Source: an uncultured Bacteroidales bacterium
GTDB lineage: Bacteria > Bacteroidota > Bacteroidia > Bacteroidales > UBA932
Length of the DNA stretch: 8,415 nt
Direction of reading: 5' to 3'
NCBI GenBank assembly: GCA_937898205.1
Contig: CALEJC010000221.1
Span: 1-8,415 of the forward strand
This document shows, piece after piece, positions 1 to 6,919 of the stretch (position 1 is its first letter; the number at the start of each line of letters is the position of its first letter). A program made the translations under genes and the position numbers. Under the pieces are notes generated by a model, which worked only from the letters and a program-made list of their open reading frames with translations, was not told where the DNA came from and did no database searches.

Positions 1-336
1 GCTACTACCGTTAAGGGCTCTTCTTCAGTGCTCTATCTCAGCGAAGCAGCGACAAAGCGCAAGGAAGCCGGAGCTTGTATCCGTTGCGGCAGGTGCTCGG
101 ATGCCTGTCCTATGGGTCTTGAGCCGTTCCTTCTCAATCGTCTTCAGAAAGCAGCCGATCTTGATGGTCTTGAGCAGAATGCTGTGCAGGATTGTATCGA
201 GTGTGGTTGCTGTCTGTATAGTTGCCCTGCAAATATTCCTCTTCTCGACAATATTCGCATCGCCAAGGGCCAGGTTTTAGGTGTTATCCGCGCTCGCGCT
301 GCGGCTGCCAAGGCTGCGGCTGAAGCTGCTAAATAA
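1..336 (+). CDS. rnfC: RnfC, electron transport complex subunit C (C-terminal fragment)
   Basis: This is the last 111 residues of RnfC. The frame is open from base 1, so the gene begins left of the window and the GTG at 28 is not its start. RnfC is the peripheral Rnf subunit that carries the NADH/FMN-binding domain and passes electrons through two 4Fe-4S clusters; only the cluster domain is present here. Two CxxCxxCxxxCP motifs are visible: Cys 26, 29, 32 and 36 (CIRCGRCSDACPMGL) and Cys 65, 68, 71 and 75 (CIECGCCLYSCP), counted from base 1. The protein ends in a short Ala-rich, charged tail (about residues 94-111), far shorter than the long Ala/Lys repeat tail of enterobacterial RsxC. rnfD follows after 8 nt, which fixes the identity as RnfC rather than another ferredoxin-like protein. 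Identity is secure; the N-terminal part cannot be judged. Confidence 0.95.
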   Translation, partial: ATTVKGSSSVLYLSEAATKRKEAGACIRCGRCSDACPMGLEPFLLNRLQKAADLDGLEQNAVQDCIECGCCLYSCPANIPLLDNIRIAKGQVLGVIRARAAAAKAAAEAAK

Positions 337-344
337 TTTATGCT

Positions 345-1331
345 ATGGGTAAATCATTATTAGTTTCTCCATCTCCGCATCTTCACGCCAGCGTGTCTAC
401 TACCTCGATCATGAGGGATGTGATCATCGCTCTCGTGCCTGCCAGCGTGGTGTCTGTGCTCTTCTATGGTTGGGCAGCTCTTCTGGTGTTTGCGGTCAGC
501 GTCGCTTCGTGTGTGCTCGTGGAGTGGGTCATCACAAAATATCTGATGAAGAAACCTTCAACTGTAGGTGATCTTTCTGCAGTCGTGACAGGTCTTCTTC
601 TTGCTATGAATCTTCCTGCCACAACTCCTTGGTGGATCATCCTCATTGGTGCCATCGTTGCGATCGGTGTGGCTAAGATGAGCTTCGGCGGCTTGGGTCA
701 GAACATCTTCAACCCTGCAATCACCGCCCGTGTATTCCTGCTCATTTCGTTCCCTTCTTATATGACCAACTGGACAGCTACCGAGGGCTTTATCAGCCGT
801 CCTGATGCTGTTTCTGGAGCTACACCTCTTGGTGTGATCAAGGAGGCTATCAACAGCGGCTCGACAATCCCTGAATATCTTGCAGCCAACAACCTGACTT
901 CGGTGACTTTCCTTCAGGATATGGGTGCTTCTCTCGGTGAGCTCTCAAGCATAGCCCTGCTTCTGGGCTTTGTCTATCTGCTCATCCGCAAGGTTGTCAA
1001 GGCGTGGATTCCACTTAGCATCTTTGCGACAGTAGCTGTCATCTCAGGCATCTTCAGCCTCGTCAACCCGGACATCTACACCGGTCCGGTATTTAATATA
1101 TTCACCGGTGGTATGGTGCTTGGTGCATGTTTCATGGCGACAGACTATGTGACATCTCCGATGAGCACTCTCGGCGGTATCATCTATGGTATCGGTATCG
1201 GTGTGATAGTGATGATGATCCGCTACTTCGGTTCTTATCCGGAGGGTATGTCATTTGCCATCCTGATCATGAACTGTGTAGTTCCGCTTCTTAACATTTG
1301 GTTCCATCAGAAAAAGTATGGGAGGAAATAA
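345..1331 (+). CDS. rnfD: RnfD, membrane subunit with covalent FMN
   Basis: RnfD (328 aa) is an integral inner-membrane subunit of the Rnf complex, homologous to NqrB, and takes part in electron transfer linked to ion translocation. About ten hydrophobic segments can be drawn, roughly at residues 23-44, 45-65, 74-92, 95-112, 122-140, 200-215, 219-237, 246-263, 276-292 and 303-320. The FMN attachment motif is D154-A-V-S-G-A-T160-P-L, where Thr160 is the expected phosphoester-linked residue, normally loaded by the flavin transferase ApbE. The conserved N-terminal SPSPHLHA segment and the GQNIFNPAITARV stretch (about 118-130) are also typical. Length matches the family. The ATG at 345 is 8 nt past the rnfC stop; an ATG at 340 is out of frame and soon meets a stop. 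The gene ends 2 nt before rnfG. Confidence 0.96.
   Translation: MGKSLLVSPSPHLHASVSTTSIMRDVIIALVPASVVSVLFYGWAALLVFAVSVASCVLVEWVITKYLMKKPSTVGDLSAVVTGLLLAMNLPATTPWWIILIGAIVAIGVAKMSFGGLGQNIFNPAITARVFLLISFPSYMTNWTATEGFISRPDAVSGATPLGVIKEAINSGSTIPEYLAANNLTSVTFLQDMGASLGELSSIALLLGFVYLLIRKVVKAWIPLSIFATVAVISGIFSLVNPDIYTGPVFNIFTGGMVLGACFMATDYVTSPMSTLGGIIYGIGIGVIVMMIRYFGSYPEGMSFAILIMNCVVPLLNIWFHQKKYGRK
1321..1325 (+). promoter_or_regulatory. Ribosome binding site for rnfG
   Basis: GGAGG lies 8 nt before the ATG at 1334, inside the last codons of rnfD. It supports 1334 as the rnfG start. Bacteroidetes genes often lack such a site, so it is worth noting, but the bases also encode the Gly-Arg near the RnfD C terminus and could be coincidental. 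Confidence 0.5.
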
Positions 1332-1333
1332 TT

Positions 1334-1903
1334 ATGGCAGCTAAATCTACACTTTTAAATATGGTTGTGTGCCTCAGTGCTGTCTGCCTTGTGTGCTCGG
1401 CAGTGCTTGCAGTGGCCAACGCTGTGACTGTTGAGCCTATTGCTCAGGCACAGGTGGCCAAGACCAATGCTTCTATCGCTCAGGTGCTTCCGGAGTTCAG
1501 CGGCAATGCCGATAAGGGCAGCATAGAGTATGCAGGAGTAAGCTATGATTATTATAAGGCAGAGGGTGCCGGATATGCCGTTGTTTCCAATGTCACAGGA
1601 TTTAGCGGTACACTCAGCGTGATGGTTGGTGTGGACCTCAATGGAAATGTGCACAATACAGCAGTTCTCGCTCAGAGCGAGACTCCCGGCCTGGGTGCAA
1701 AATGCACAGAAGAAGGCTTTGCTGCTCAGTTCCGTGGATGGGATCCTGCCGTCAAGGTCCTTGCCGTAAAGAAGGACGGAGGTGACGTCGATGCCATCAC
1801 TGCCTCTACCATCACTTCGCGTGCCTATACTCTTGCCATCGCCAATGCTTTGGCAGTTACTAAGGAAATAATTGCAAAAGAGGGAGGATCTGCAAATGAG
1901 TAA
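1334..1903 (+). CDS. rnfG: RnfG, FMN-binding subunit
   Basis: RnfG (189 aa from the ATG at 1334) is homologous to NqrC. It has one N-terminal membrane anchor (about residues 8-30) and a periplasmic FMN-binding domain. The expected attachment motif lies near the C terminus as D153-A-I-T-A-S-T159-I-T-S, with Thr159 at the position of the flavinylated Thr in the usual SGAT motif; Gly and Ala of that motif are replaced by Ala and Ser. The ETPGLGAKC stretch (about 116-124) is also typical of RnfG/NqrC. I chose 1334 rather than the in-frame ATG at 1298, because 1298 lies inside rnfD and adds residues absent from the family, while 1334 has a GGAGG 8 nt upstream and sits 2 nt after the rnfD stop. The 3' end overlaps rnfE by 8 nt. 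Confidence 0.94.
   Translation: MAAKSTLLNMVVCLSAVCLVCSAVLAVANAVTVEPIAQAQVAKTNASIAQVLPEFSGNADKGSIEYAGVSYDYYKAEGAGYAVVSNVTGFSGTLSVMVGVDLNGNVHNTAVLAQSETPGLGAKCTEEGFAAQFRGWDPAVKVLAVKKDGGDVDAITASTITSRAYTLAIANALAVTKEIIAKEGGSANE
1883..1887 (+). promoter_or_regulatory. Ribosome binding site for rnfE
   Basis: GGAGG lies 8 nt before the ATG at 1896, within the last rnfG codons (encoding Glu-Gly-Gly). It has the same sequence and spacing as the site before rnfG and supports 1896 over 1872 as the start. It may be partly a by-product of coding sequence. Confidence 0.5.
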
Positions 1904-2480
1904 GTTTTCATTGATTACCAAAGGACTCGTAAAAGAAAATCCTGTATTTGTGCTGGTGCTCGGAATGTGTCCGACACTCGCCACCACAACATCGGCTATG
2001 AATGGTCTGATGATGGGACTTGCCACTACATTTGTCCTCATCCTCAGCAATATAGTTATCTCTATTGTTGCACCAAGAGTGCCTGATAAAGTCAGAATCC
2101 CTGTATATATCGTGGTGATTGCGACATTTGTGACTGTGCTTCAGTTGCTCATGCAGGCCTACCTGCCATCGGTATATGAGACACTCGGACTTTTCATCCC
2201 ACTCATCGTAGTTAACTGTATCGTGCTCGGAAGAGCAGAGGCTTTTGCCAACAAAAACACCGTGGGAGATTCTGCTCTTGATGGTATCGGCATCGGTCTT
2301 GGTTTTACTCTTGCACTCACAGTTATCGGTCTTGTGCGTGAAATTCTGGGAAGTGGCTCGGCTTTTGGCCTGAAGTTTATCGCCGGCGACGGTATCCTCG
2401 CTTTTGTGATGGCTCCGGGTGCATTTATCGCTTTGGGTTACCTCATGGTACTTTTCAATAAGTTTGTTGCTAAAAAGTAA
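1896..2480 (+). CDS. rnfE: RnfE, membrane subunit
   Basis: RnfE (194 aa from the ATG at 1896) is a polytopic inner-membrane Rnf subunit, homologous to NqrD and related to RnfA. RnfA and RnfE together hold an intramembrane iron-sulfur cluster in homologous complexes. The cluster-type cysteines are present: Cys25 in VLGMCPTLA and Cys108 in VVNCIVLGRAEAFA. About six hydrophobic segments fill the chain. The start MSKFSLITKG fits the family; an in-frame ATG at 1872 would add eight charged residues inside the rnfG tail and is not favoured. The first codons overlap the last codons of rnfG by 8 nt, which suggests translational coupling. rnfA follows after 6 nt. RnfE is distinguished from RnfA by the GRAEAFA motif and the N-terminal ENPVFV segment. 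Confidence 0.95.
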   Translation: MSKFSLITKGLVKENPVFVLVLGMCPTLATTTSAMNGLMMGLATTFVLILSNIVISIVAPRVPDKVRIPVYIVVIATFVTVLQLLMQAYLPSVYETLGLFIPLIVVNCIVLGRAEAFANKNTVGDSALDGIGIGLGFTLALTVIGLVREILGSGSAFGLKFIAGDGILAFVMAPGAFIALGYLMVLFNKFVAKK

Positions 2481-2486
2481 GGCTCT

Positions 2487-3086
2487 ATGGAATATATACT
2501 CATCATCATCTCAGCGATATTTGTAAACAATATCCTGCTCTCGCAATTCCTTGGTATATGTCCGTTCCTTGGAGTTTCAAACAAGCTTAATACAGCAGTG
2601 GGTATGTCGGGAGCAGTGTGCTTTGTGATCACCCTCGCGACTGTTGTAACCTACTTGATCAACCAGTATGTCCTTGTGCCTTTTGGCCTGACATTCCTCC
2701 AGACTATCTCATTTATCCTTGTGATTGCTGCTCTTGTGCAGATGGTTGAGATCGTCCTCAAGAAGATCAGCCCATCTCTCTATCAGGCACTCGGAATCTT
2801 CCTTCCTCTGATCACTACCAACTGCGCCGTGCTTGGTGTGGCTATCAACGTGGTGACCAAGGAGTTTAGCTTCGGCGGTGAGGCTCACATGCTCAATCTT
2901 GGCGAAGCTACTGTCTATGCTCTTGCTACTGCTCTTGGTTACGGTCTGGCCATGTGCCTTTTTGCCGGCATCAGAGAGCACCTCAGCATGAATGATGTAC
3001 CAAAGCCGTTCAAGGGCTTGCCGATCGCTCTCATTACCGCAGGTATCATGGCGATGGCTTTCCTTGGATTCTCTGGTATTGTTTAG
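2487..3086 (+). CDS. rnfA: RnfA, membrane subunit
   Basis: RnfA (199 aa) is the NqrE homologue and the last gene of the rnf cluster. It is a six-helix inner-membrane protein that pairs with RnfE in inverted topology. The two conserved cysteines that help bind the intramembrane iron-sulfur cluster are Cys25 (LGICPFLGV) and Cys113 (ITTNCAVLGVA). The N terminus MEYILIIISAIFVNNILLSQ and the GIREHL motif (about 166-171) are characteristic, and the length agrees with the family. The ATG at 2487 is 6 nt after rnfE, with a weak AAGG just upstream. The TAG stop is followed by nine Ts but no hairpin, so transcription may continue into the next gene. Confidence 0.96.
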   Translation: MEYILIIISAIFVNNILLSQFLGICPFLGVSNKLNTAVGMSGAVCFVITLATVVTYLINQYVLVPFGLTFLQTISFILVIAALVQMVEIVLKKISPSLYQALGIFLPLITTNCAVLGVAINVVTKEFSFGGEAHMLNLGEATVYALATALGYGLAMCLFAGIREHLSMNDVPKPFKGLPIALITAGIMAMAFLGFSGIV

Positions 3087-3102
3087 TTTTTTTTTATCTT
3101 TA
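3072..3102 (+). promoter_or_regulatory. Possible Bacteroidetes-type promoter
   Basis: TCTG (3072-3075), a 19-nt spacer and TATCTTTA (3095-3102) resemble the Bacteroidetes sigma pattern TTTG / TAnnTTTG with one mismatch in each box. It would start transcription about 15 nt before the ATG at 3125. The upstream box lies within rnfA. The match is weak and the region is T-rich, so chance is possible. Confidence 0.3.
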
Positions 3103-3124
3103 ACACGGAAAAACAAGAATTATT

Positions 3125-3559
3125 ATGAAGAAGATTATTATTATCGCTCTTGCAGCTCTTGGATTTGCAGTTGCAGCTTCAGCACAGTCACGTGCAATCG
3201 GTGCCCGCATCGGTTATGGTGGAGAAATCTCATACCAGCACAATGTTGGAAATAACTTTGCGGAGTTTGACCTTGGCTTCCTCGGAGGATATGGTTTCTC
3301 AATCGCGGGTATCTATGACTTTAATATCGGTCAGGCAGGTCCTGTCAATTTCTATGCAGGCCCTGGTGCACAGCTCACAGTGCTCAATGGTGAGGACGCT
3401 CTCGCCCTCGGTATCGCTGTAGCAGGCCAGATCGGTGCAGAGTACCAGATTCCTTCAGTTCCGATCAATATCTCTCTTGATTGGAGACCTGCCTTCTATA
3501 TCACTACCACTCATTTTGGTTGGGAAGGTATAGCATTGGGCATCCGCTATCGTTTCTAA
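3125..3559 (+). CDS. Small outer-membrane beta-barrel protein, function unknown
   Basis: I do not recognise a specific family. The 144-aa product begins with a clear Sec signal peptide (MKK, hydrophobic residues 4-18, cleavage predicted after Ala20 in ASA/QS). There is no lipobox Cys. The 124-residue mature part alternates polar and hydrophobic residues in about eight stretches (roughly 22-31, 33-40, 44-52, 55-65, 74-86, 92-107, 112-125, 134-144), is rich in Gly and aromatic residues, and ends in the C-terminal Phe (RYRF) that marks many BAM-inserted barrels. An eight-stranded barrel in the outer membrane is therefore likely. The ATG at 3125 is preceded by an A-rich stretch without a Shine-Dalgarno site, as is common in Bacteroidetes. 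The stop is 1 nt before rnr, so the two are probably co-transcribed; no functional link to rnr is evident. Confidence 0.8.
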   Translation: MKKIIIIALAALGFAVAASAQSRAIGARIGYGGEISYQHNVGNNFAEFDLGFLGGYGFSIAGIYDFNIGQAGPVNFYAGPGAQLTVLNGEDALALGIAVAGQIGAEYQIPSVPINISLDWRPAFYITTTHFGWEGIALGIRYRF

Positions 3560-3560
3560 A

Positions 3561-5582
3561 ATGAAACGTAAGATAAATAAGTCTCGTTCGGGTCATCAGC
3601 AACCTCGCAAGAAGAAATCATCCGGAAGGGTGTTTCCTCAGTTTGTCGGCAAGGTGCAGATGACCCGAGAGGGTTTTATATTCGTCATAATCGAAGGTCA
3701 GGAGGACGATGTGTTTGTTAAGGCCTCCAAAACCCGACATGCTCTTGATGGAGATATCGTCAGGGTTGCGGTGACCAGAGAGAAAACAAAAGACAAACGC
3801 AGAGAGGGCGAAGTGGTGGAGATCATCGAGCGCTCAGGCAAGCAGTTTGTCGGCATCTTCCATACCATCGGCTCTCAGGCCTGGGTGCTCATGCAGAGCA
3901 AATCCATGCCTTATGATATCCAGGTAGATCTCGCTCAGGCTCAGGCGATGGGCGCGGAAAAAGGCATGAAAGTGTCTGCGGTTGTGACCGAATGGAAGCG
4001 CAGCGCGATAGGCCCGAGCGGCCAGATTGTAGATGTGCTTGGCATGCCGGGGCAGAACGACACCGAGATGCATGCGATCCTCGCTGAGTTTAATCTTCCA
4101 TACCGTTTCAGTCCGGAAGTGGAAAACGCAGCGGATGCAATCTCCGAAGAGATCGGTCCTGACCAGCTCAAGGGACGCAAGGATTTCCGCGACACATTTA
4201 CCTTCACTATCGACCCTTCAGACGCCAAGGACTTTGATGATGCCATATCGTTCAAGCCGCTGAACAACGGCAACTACGAGATCGGTGTCCATATCGCAGA
4301 TGTCTCATATTATGTCACACCGGGCAGTCTGGTGGATAAGGAGGCAAGAGAGCGCGGCACTTCGGTCTATCTGGTAGACCGCACGGTGCCGATGCTTCCG
4401 GAGAAGCTTTGCAACAAGCTGTGCTCTCTGCGTCCCGATGAGGATAAGCTCGTCTTTTCAACCGTATTTGAGATGACCCCTAAGGCAGAGATCAAGTCTC
4501 GCTGGATAGGACGCGCGATCATCCGCTCCAATCATCGCCTTGACTATGATCAGGCCCAGGCAATCATCGAAGCGGAGAGTGTCCCTGAGTCGGATTTCCT
4601 TGCCAATGCAGTCGTGACTCTCAACAAACTTGCACTCATCATGAAAGCCGAAGCACGCAAGAAGGGAGCGATCGATTTCAATCGCCCTGAGATGAAGGTG
4701 ATCGTGGATGAGCAAGGCAAGCCGATAGATGTCTATGAGAAGATTTCCAAGGAAGCCAACTGGCTCATCGAGGAGTTTATGCTTCTTGCCAACCGCACAG
4801 TGGCCGAGTGGGTTGCTACAGGTGGCAAGATGAACAATGTCGCCCAGAAAAACGCCAAGACTTTTGTCTACCGCATCCACGGAGAGCCCAACGAGCTCAA
4901 GCTGGAGGGTCTGCGCACATTCGCCAAAGGCTTTGGCTACAAATTTGAGCAGGATGGCCCGCTTGGCGGAAGAGATGCTGCGTTTGCGCTGTCTTCGCTT
5001 CTCGACTCGGCAAAGGGTAAGCCGGAGGCTCAGGCGCTTGAAAACCTCGCGCTCAGAGCGATGGCCAAGGCTTGCTACGGCACAGAAAACATCGGGCACT
5101 ACGGCCTCGCATTTAAGTTCTATACTCACTTCACCTCTCCGATCCGACGCTATCCCGATCTGATGGTTCATCGCCTTCTGGCAATGTATCTCGACGGTGT
5201 GGCGAGTCAGAAGCAGGACTACTACGAGAAGGAGTGCCAGCACGCCTCAGAGCGCGAAATCGTGGCTGCTGATGCCGAGCGCACTTCAACAAAATACAAG
5301 CTCGTCGAGTTTATGCAGGATAAGGTGGGACAGGAGTTTGAAGGAAGCGTCTCAGGCGTGACCGAGTGGGGTATGTATGTGGAGATAGAGCCTACCAAGA
5401 TTGAGGGAATGGTCGCTTTGCGAGAGATCAAGTCTGATTTCTTTGAGTTTGACGAGGCACACTACTGCCTTGTGGGCAAGCGCACCAAAAGAGTCTACAG
5501 ACTTGGAGACAAGGTGCGCATCAAAGTCAGCAATGCCAACCTCGATCAACGCCTCCTGGACTATCAGCTGATCGAAGATTAA
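3561..5582 (+). CDS. rnr: Ribonuclease R
   Basis: This is a 673-aa RNase II/R family 3'-5' exoribonuclease, processive on structured RNA and acting in RNA decay and rRNA quality control in the cytoplasm. Domain order: a Lys/Arg-rich N-terminal tail (1-22), a first cold-shock OB domain (about 25-90, with GFIFV and DVFV), a second OB domain (about 95-163), the RNB catalytic domain (about 208-545) and a C-terminal S1 domain (about 591-671). The metal-binding acidic residues are D218, D224, D226 and D227 in IDPSDAKDFDDA; HIADVSYYV (244-252) and YTHFTSPIRRYPDL (521-534) are diagnostic. It is shorter than E. coli RNase R (813 aa): the N-terminal helix-turn-helix region and the basic C-terminal tail are missing, and a basic tail sits at the N terminus instead. 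It starts 1 nt after the barrel gene. RNase II is less likely given the helicase-type S1/CSD layout and the basic tail. Confidence 0.95.
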   Translation: MKRKINKSRSGHQQPRKKKSSGRVFPQFVGKVQMTREGFIFVIIEGQEDDVFVKASKTRHALDGDIVRVAVTREKTKDKRREGEVVEIIERSGKQFVGIFHTIGSQAWVLMQSKSMPYDIQVDLAQAQAMGAEKGMKVSAVVTEWKRSAIGPSGQIVDVLGMPGQNDTEMHAILAEFNLPYRFSPEVENAADAISEEIGPDQLKGRKDFRDTFTFTIDPSDAKDFDDAISFKPLNNGNYEIGVHIADVSYYVTPGSLVDKEARERGTSVYLVDRTVPMLPEKLCNKLCSLRPDEDKLVFSTVFEMTPKAEIKSRWIGRAIIRSNHRLDYDQAQAIIEAESVPESDFLANAVVTLNKLALIMKAEARKKGAIDFNRPEMKVIVDEQGKPIDVYEKISKEANWLIEEFMLLANRTVAEWVATGGKMNNVAQKNAKTFVYRIHGEPNELKLEGLRTFAKGFGYKFEQDGPLGGRDAAFALSSLLDSAKGKPEAQALENLALRAMAKACYGTENIGHYGLAFKFYTHFTSPIRRYPDLMVHRLLAMYLDGVASQKQDYYEKECQHASEREIVAADAERTSTKYKLVEFMQDKVGQEFEGSVSGVTEWGMYVEIEPTKIEGMVALREIKSDFFEFDEAHYCLVGKRTKRVYRLGDKVRIKVSNANLDQRLLDYQLIED

Positions 5583-6919
5583 AACTTGGCCATCAAGCTT
5601 TTATACTTGGTGGTCAGGTAGACAGAACGGAAAATAAGGTGAGCAAAATATGCCGCCAAAAGCAGATGTATGGCTGTTGCACCGACCGGGTGGAGCAGCC
5701 ATTTTCCTAGATACCAGATGCCGAAGAATGCGATAGTCGCACCGCCCATGGAGTTGCGGAGACTCTTTGCGTCTGTGCCGCCAAGGTAAATGCCGTCCCA
5801 GGTAAAGGCGATGCAGCCAAGAGGCGGCATCAGCACCAGCCAAGGCAGGAACTTGCTGCACTCCTCAATCACCTCCACATCGGAAGTCATGATCCTGAGC
5901 AACGGCTCGTCGGCAAGCACATAGAAGAGCATAAACAGGCCGGTGATGCTGAGGCTCCAGATAAATACGCCCCTTACACTGGTGCGGAAGCTCTCTTTGT
6001 CCCGCGCGCCGATGAAACGTCCGCTCAAGGCCTCTCCCGCGTAGGCAAATCCGTCGGTGAAGTAGCTGAAGAGCATCAGAAGCTGCATCATGATTGCTCC
6101 GCAGGAGAGCATCACATCTCCAAACTTGGCACTCAGCATGGTGTAGCCGATGTAGATGAGGATAAAGAAAAACGACCTGACAAGCAAGTTGAGATTCATC
6201 TTGAAGTAGTCACCTATCTTGCCAAAAATCTGCTCCCGTCTGATGGTGGTGCCGCTCAGGCGTTTTCTATATTTCAGAGCAAAGCAGAGGCAGCAATAAA
6301 CCAAGCCGCAGTACTGGGCGATCACAGTGCCGAGAGCGATGCCGTCAAAGCCGATGCCTTCCCAGCTCCCGACACCAAATGTGAGGAGGTAGCTGGATAT
6401 GATGTTTGTGATATTGATGATCAGGTCTGCCCACATTGAGTCCGTTGTCCTCTGCATGCCGATAAACCAGCCACGGAACGCCATCAGGCTCAGCGTAGCG
6501 GGCGCTGCCCACACGCGAATGTAGAAGTACTGCTGTGCAAGTGTCTCTACCGCTTCCGAGCCGTCTGTGATCGCCACCGCAAACTTCAGGAAAGGCGTCT
6601 GCAGCAGGAGCATGACGGCAGCAATGATCAGAGAGAGGCTGAGGCCTCTGTAGAGGTGCAGTCCGCAATCCTGCATGTCGTTGCGTCCAAAGGCCTGTGC
6701 GGTGAGGCCGCTGGTGCCTGTGCGCAGGAAAGCAAAGCTCCAGTAGAGCAGTGAGAAAAACATTGAGCCCACGGAGATGGCTCCGATATAGCTGGCGCTA
6801 TGGGCATCAAGGTGTCCGGCCAAGGCAGTATCGACCATGCCCACGAGGGGGACGGTCATGTTGGCAAATATGCTGGGGATTGCGAGTCTTAGGATCTCTT
6901 TGTTAAGGCTTTTTCTCAT
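5579..6919 (-). CDS. dinF: MATE family efflux transporter, DinF type
   Basis: This 446-aa polytopic inner-membrane protein has about twelve hydrophobic helices in two related halves, as in MATE antiporters, which export cationic or toxic compounds using Na+ or H+ gradients. DinF-subgroup features are PLVGMVDTALAGHL (24-37), FLRTGTSGLTAQAFG (64-78), DGFAYAGEALSGRFIGA (289-305) and FTWDGIYLGGTDAKSLRNSM (372-391). Length matches the family. Substrate cannot be read from sequence, and the symbol denotes subfamily only. The start ATG at 6919 overlaps the rsgA stop in ATGA, so translation is probably coupled to rsgA. The stop overlaps the rnr stop on the opposite strand. No LexA-like site is visible near the gene, so the SOS regulation of E. 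coli dinF should not be assumed. Confidence 0.9.
   Translation of the reverse strand: MRKSLNKEILRLAIPSIFANMTVPLVGMVDTALAGHLDAHSASYIGAISVGSMFFSLLYWSFAFLRTGTSGLTAQAFGRNDMQDCGLHLYRGLSLSLIIAAVMLLLQTPFLKFAVAITDGSEAVETLAQQYFYIRVWAAPATLSLMAFRGWFIGMQRTTDSMWADLIINITNIISSYLLTFGVGSWEGIGFDGIALGTVIAQYCGLVYCCLCFALKYRKRLSGTTIRREQIFGKIGDYFKMNLNLLVRSFFFILIYIGYTMLSAKFGDVMLSCGAIMMQLLMLFSYFTDGFAYAGEALSGRFIGARDKESFRTSVRGVFIWSLSITGLFMLFYVLADEPLLRIMTSDVEVIEECSKFLPWLVLMPPLGCIAFTWDGIYLGGTDAKSLRNSMGGATIAFFGIWYLGKWLLHPVGATAIHLLLAAYFAHLIFRSVYLTTKYKSLMAKF
5581..5602. terminator. Possible bidirectional intrinsic terminator
   Basis: AAAACTTG (5581-5588), a 5-nt loop GCCAT and CAAG-C-TTTT (5594-5602) can form a stem with one bulged C. 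Read on either strand it ends in a run of four Ts. It sits just past the rnr stop and covers the last codons of the MATE gene, where the two operons converge. The GC core is only four pairs, so stability is doubtful. Confidence 0.3.

Noticed and set aside
28..336. A separate small ferredoxin starting at GTG 28
   Set aside because: The frame continues to the window edge and the sequence matches the RnfC C terminus directly ahead of rnfD.
1355..2050. 231-codon open frame on the minus strand
   Set aside because: It lies antisense to rnfG and rnfE, whose protein families are certain, and its translation shows no recognisable domain.
3087..3095. T9 tract after rnfA as an intrinsic terminator
   Set aside because: No GC stem can be formed in the bases just upstream.
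2709..3116. 135-codon minus-strand open frame covering the rnfA end and the gap
   Set aside because: It is antisense to rnfA and highly polar, with no homology I recognise; its start in the T9 tract has no support.
4458..5243. 261-codon open frame on the minus strand
   Set aside because: It is antisense to the conserved RNB domain of RNase R; the Leu/His/Arg-rich translation looks like a coding shadow.
5542..5575. Inverted repeat TCGATCA / TGATCGA with a 20-nt loop, plus palindrome ATCAGCTGAT
   Set aside because: It lies inside the rnr S1-domain codons with no T-run after it on either strand, so it is not a convincing terminator or operator.
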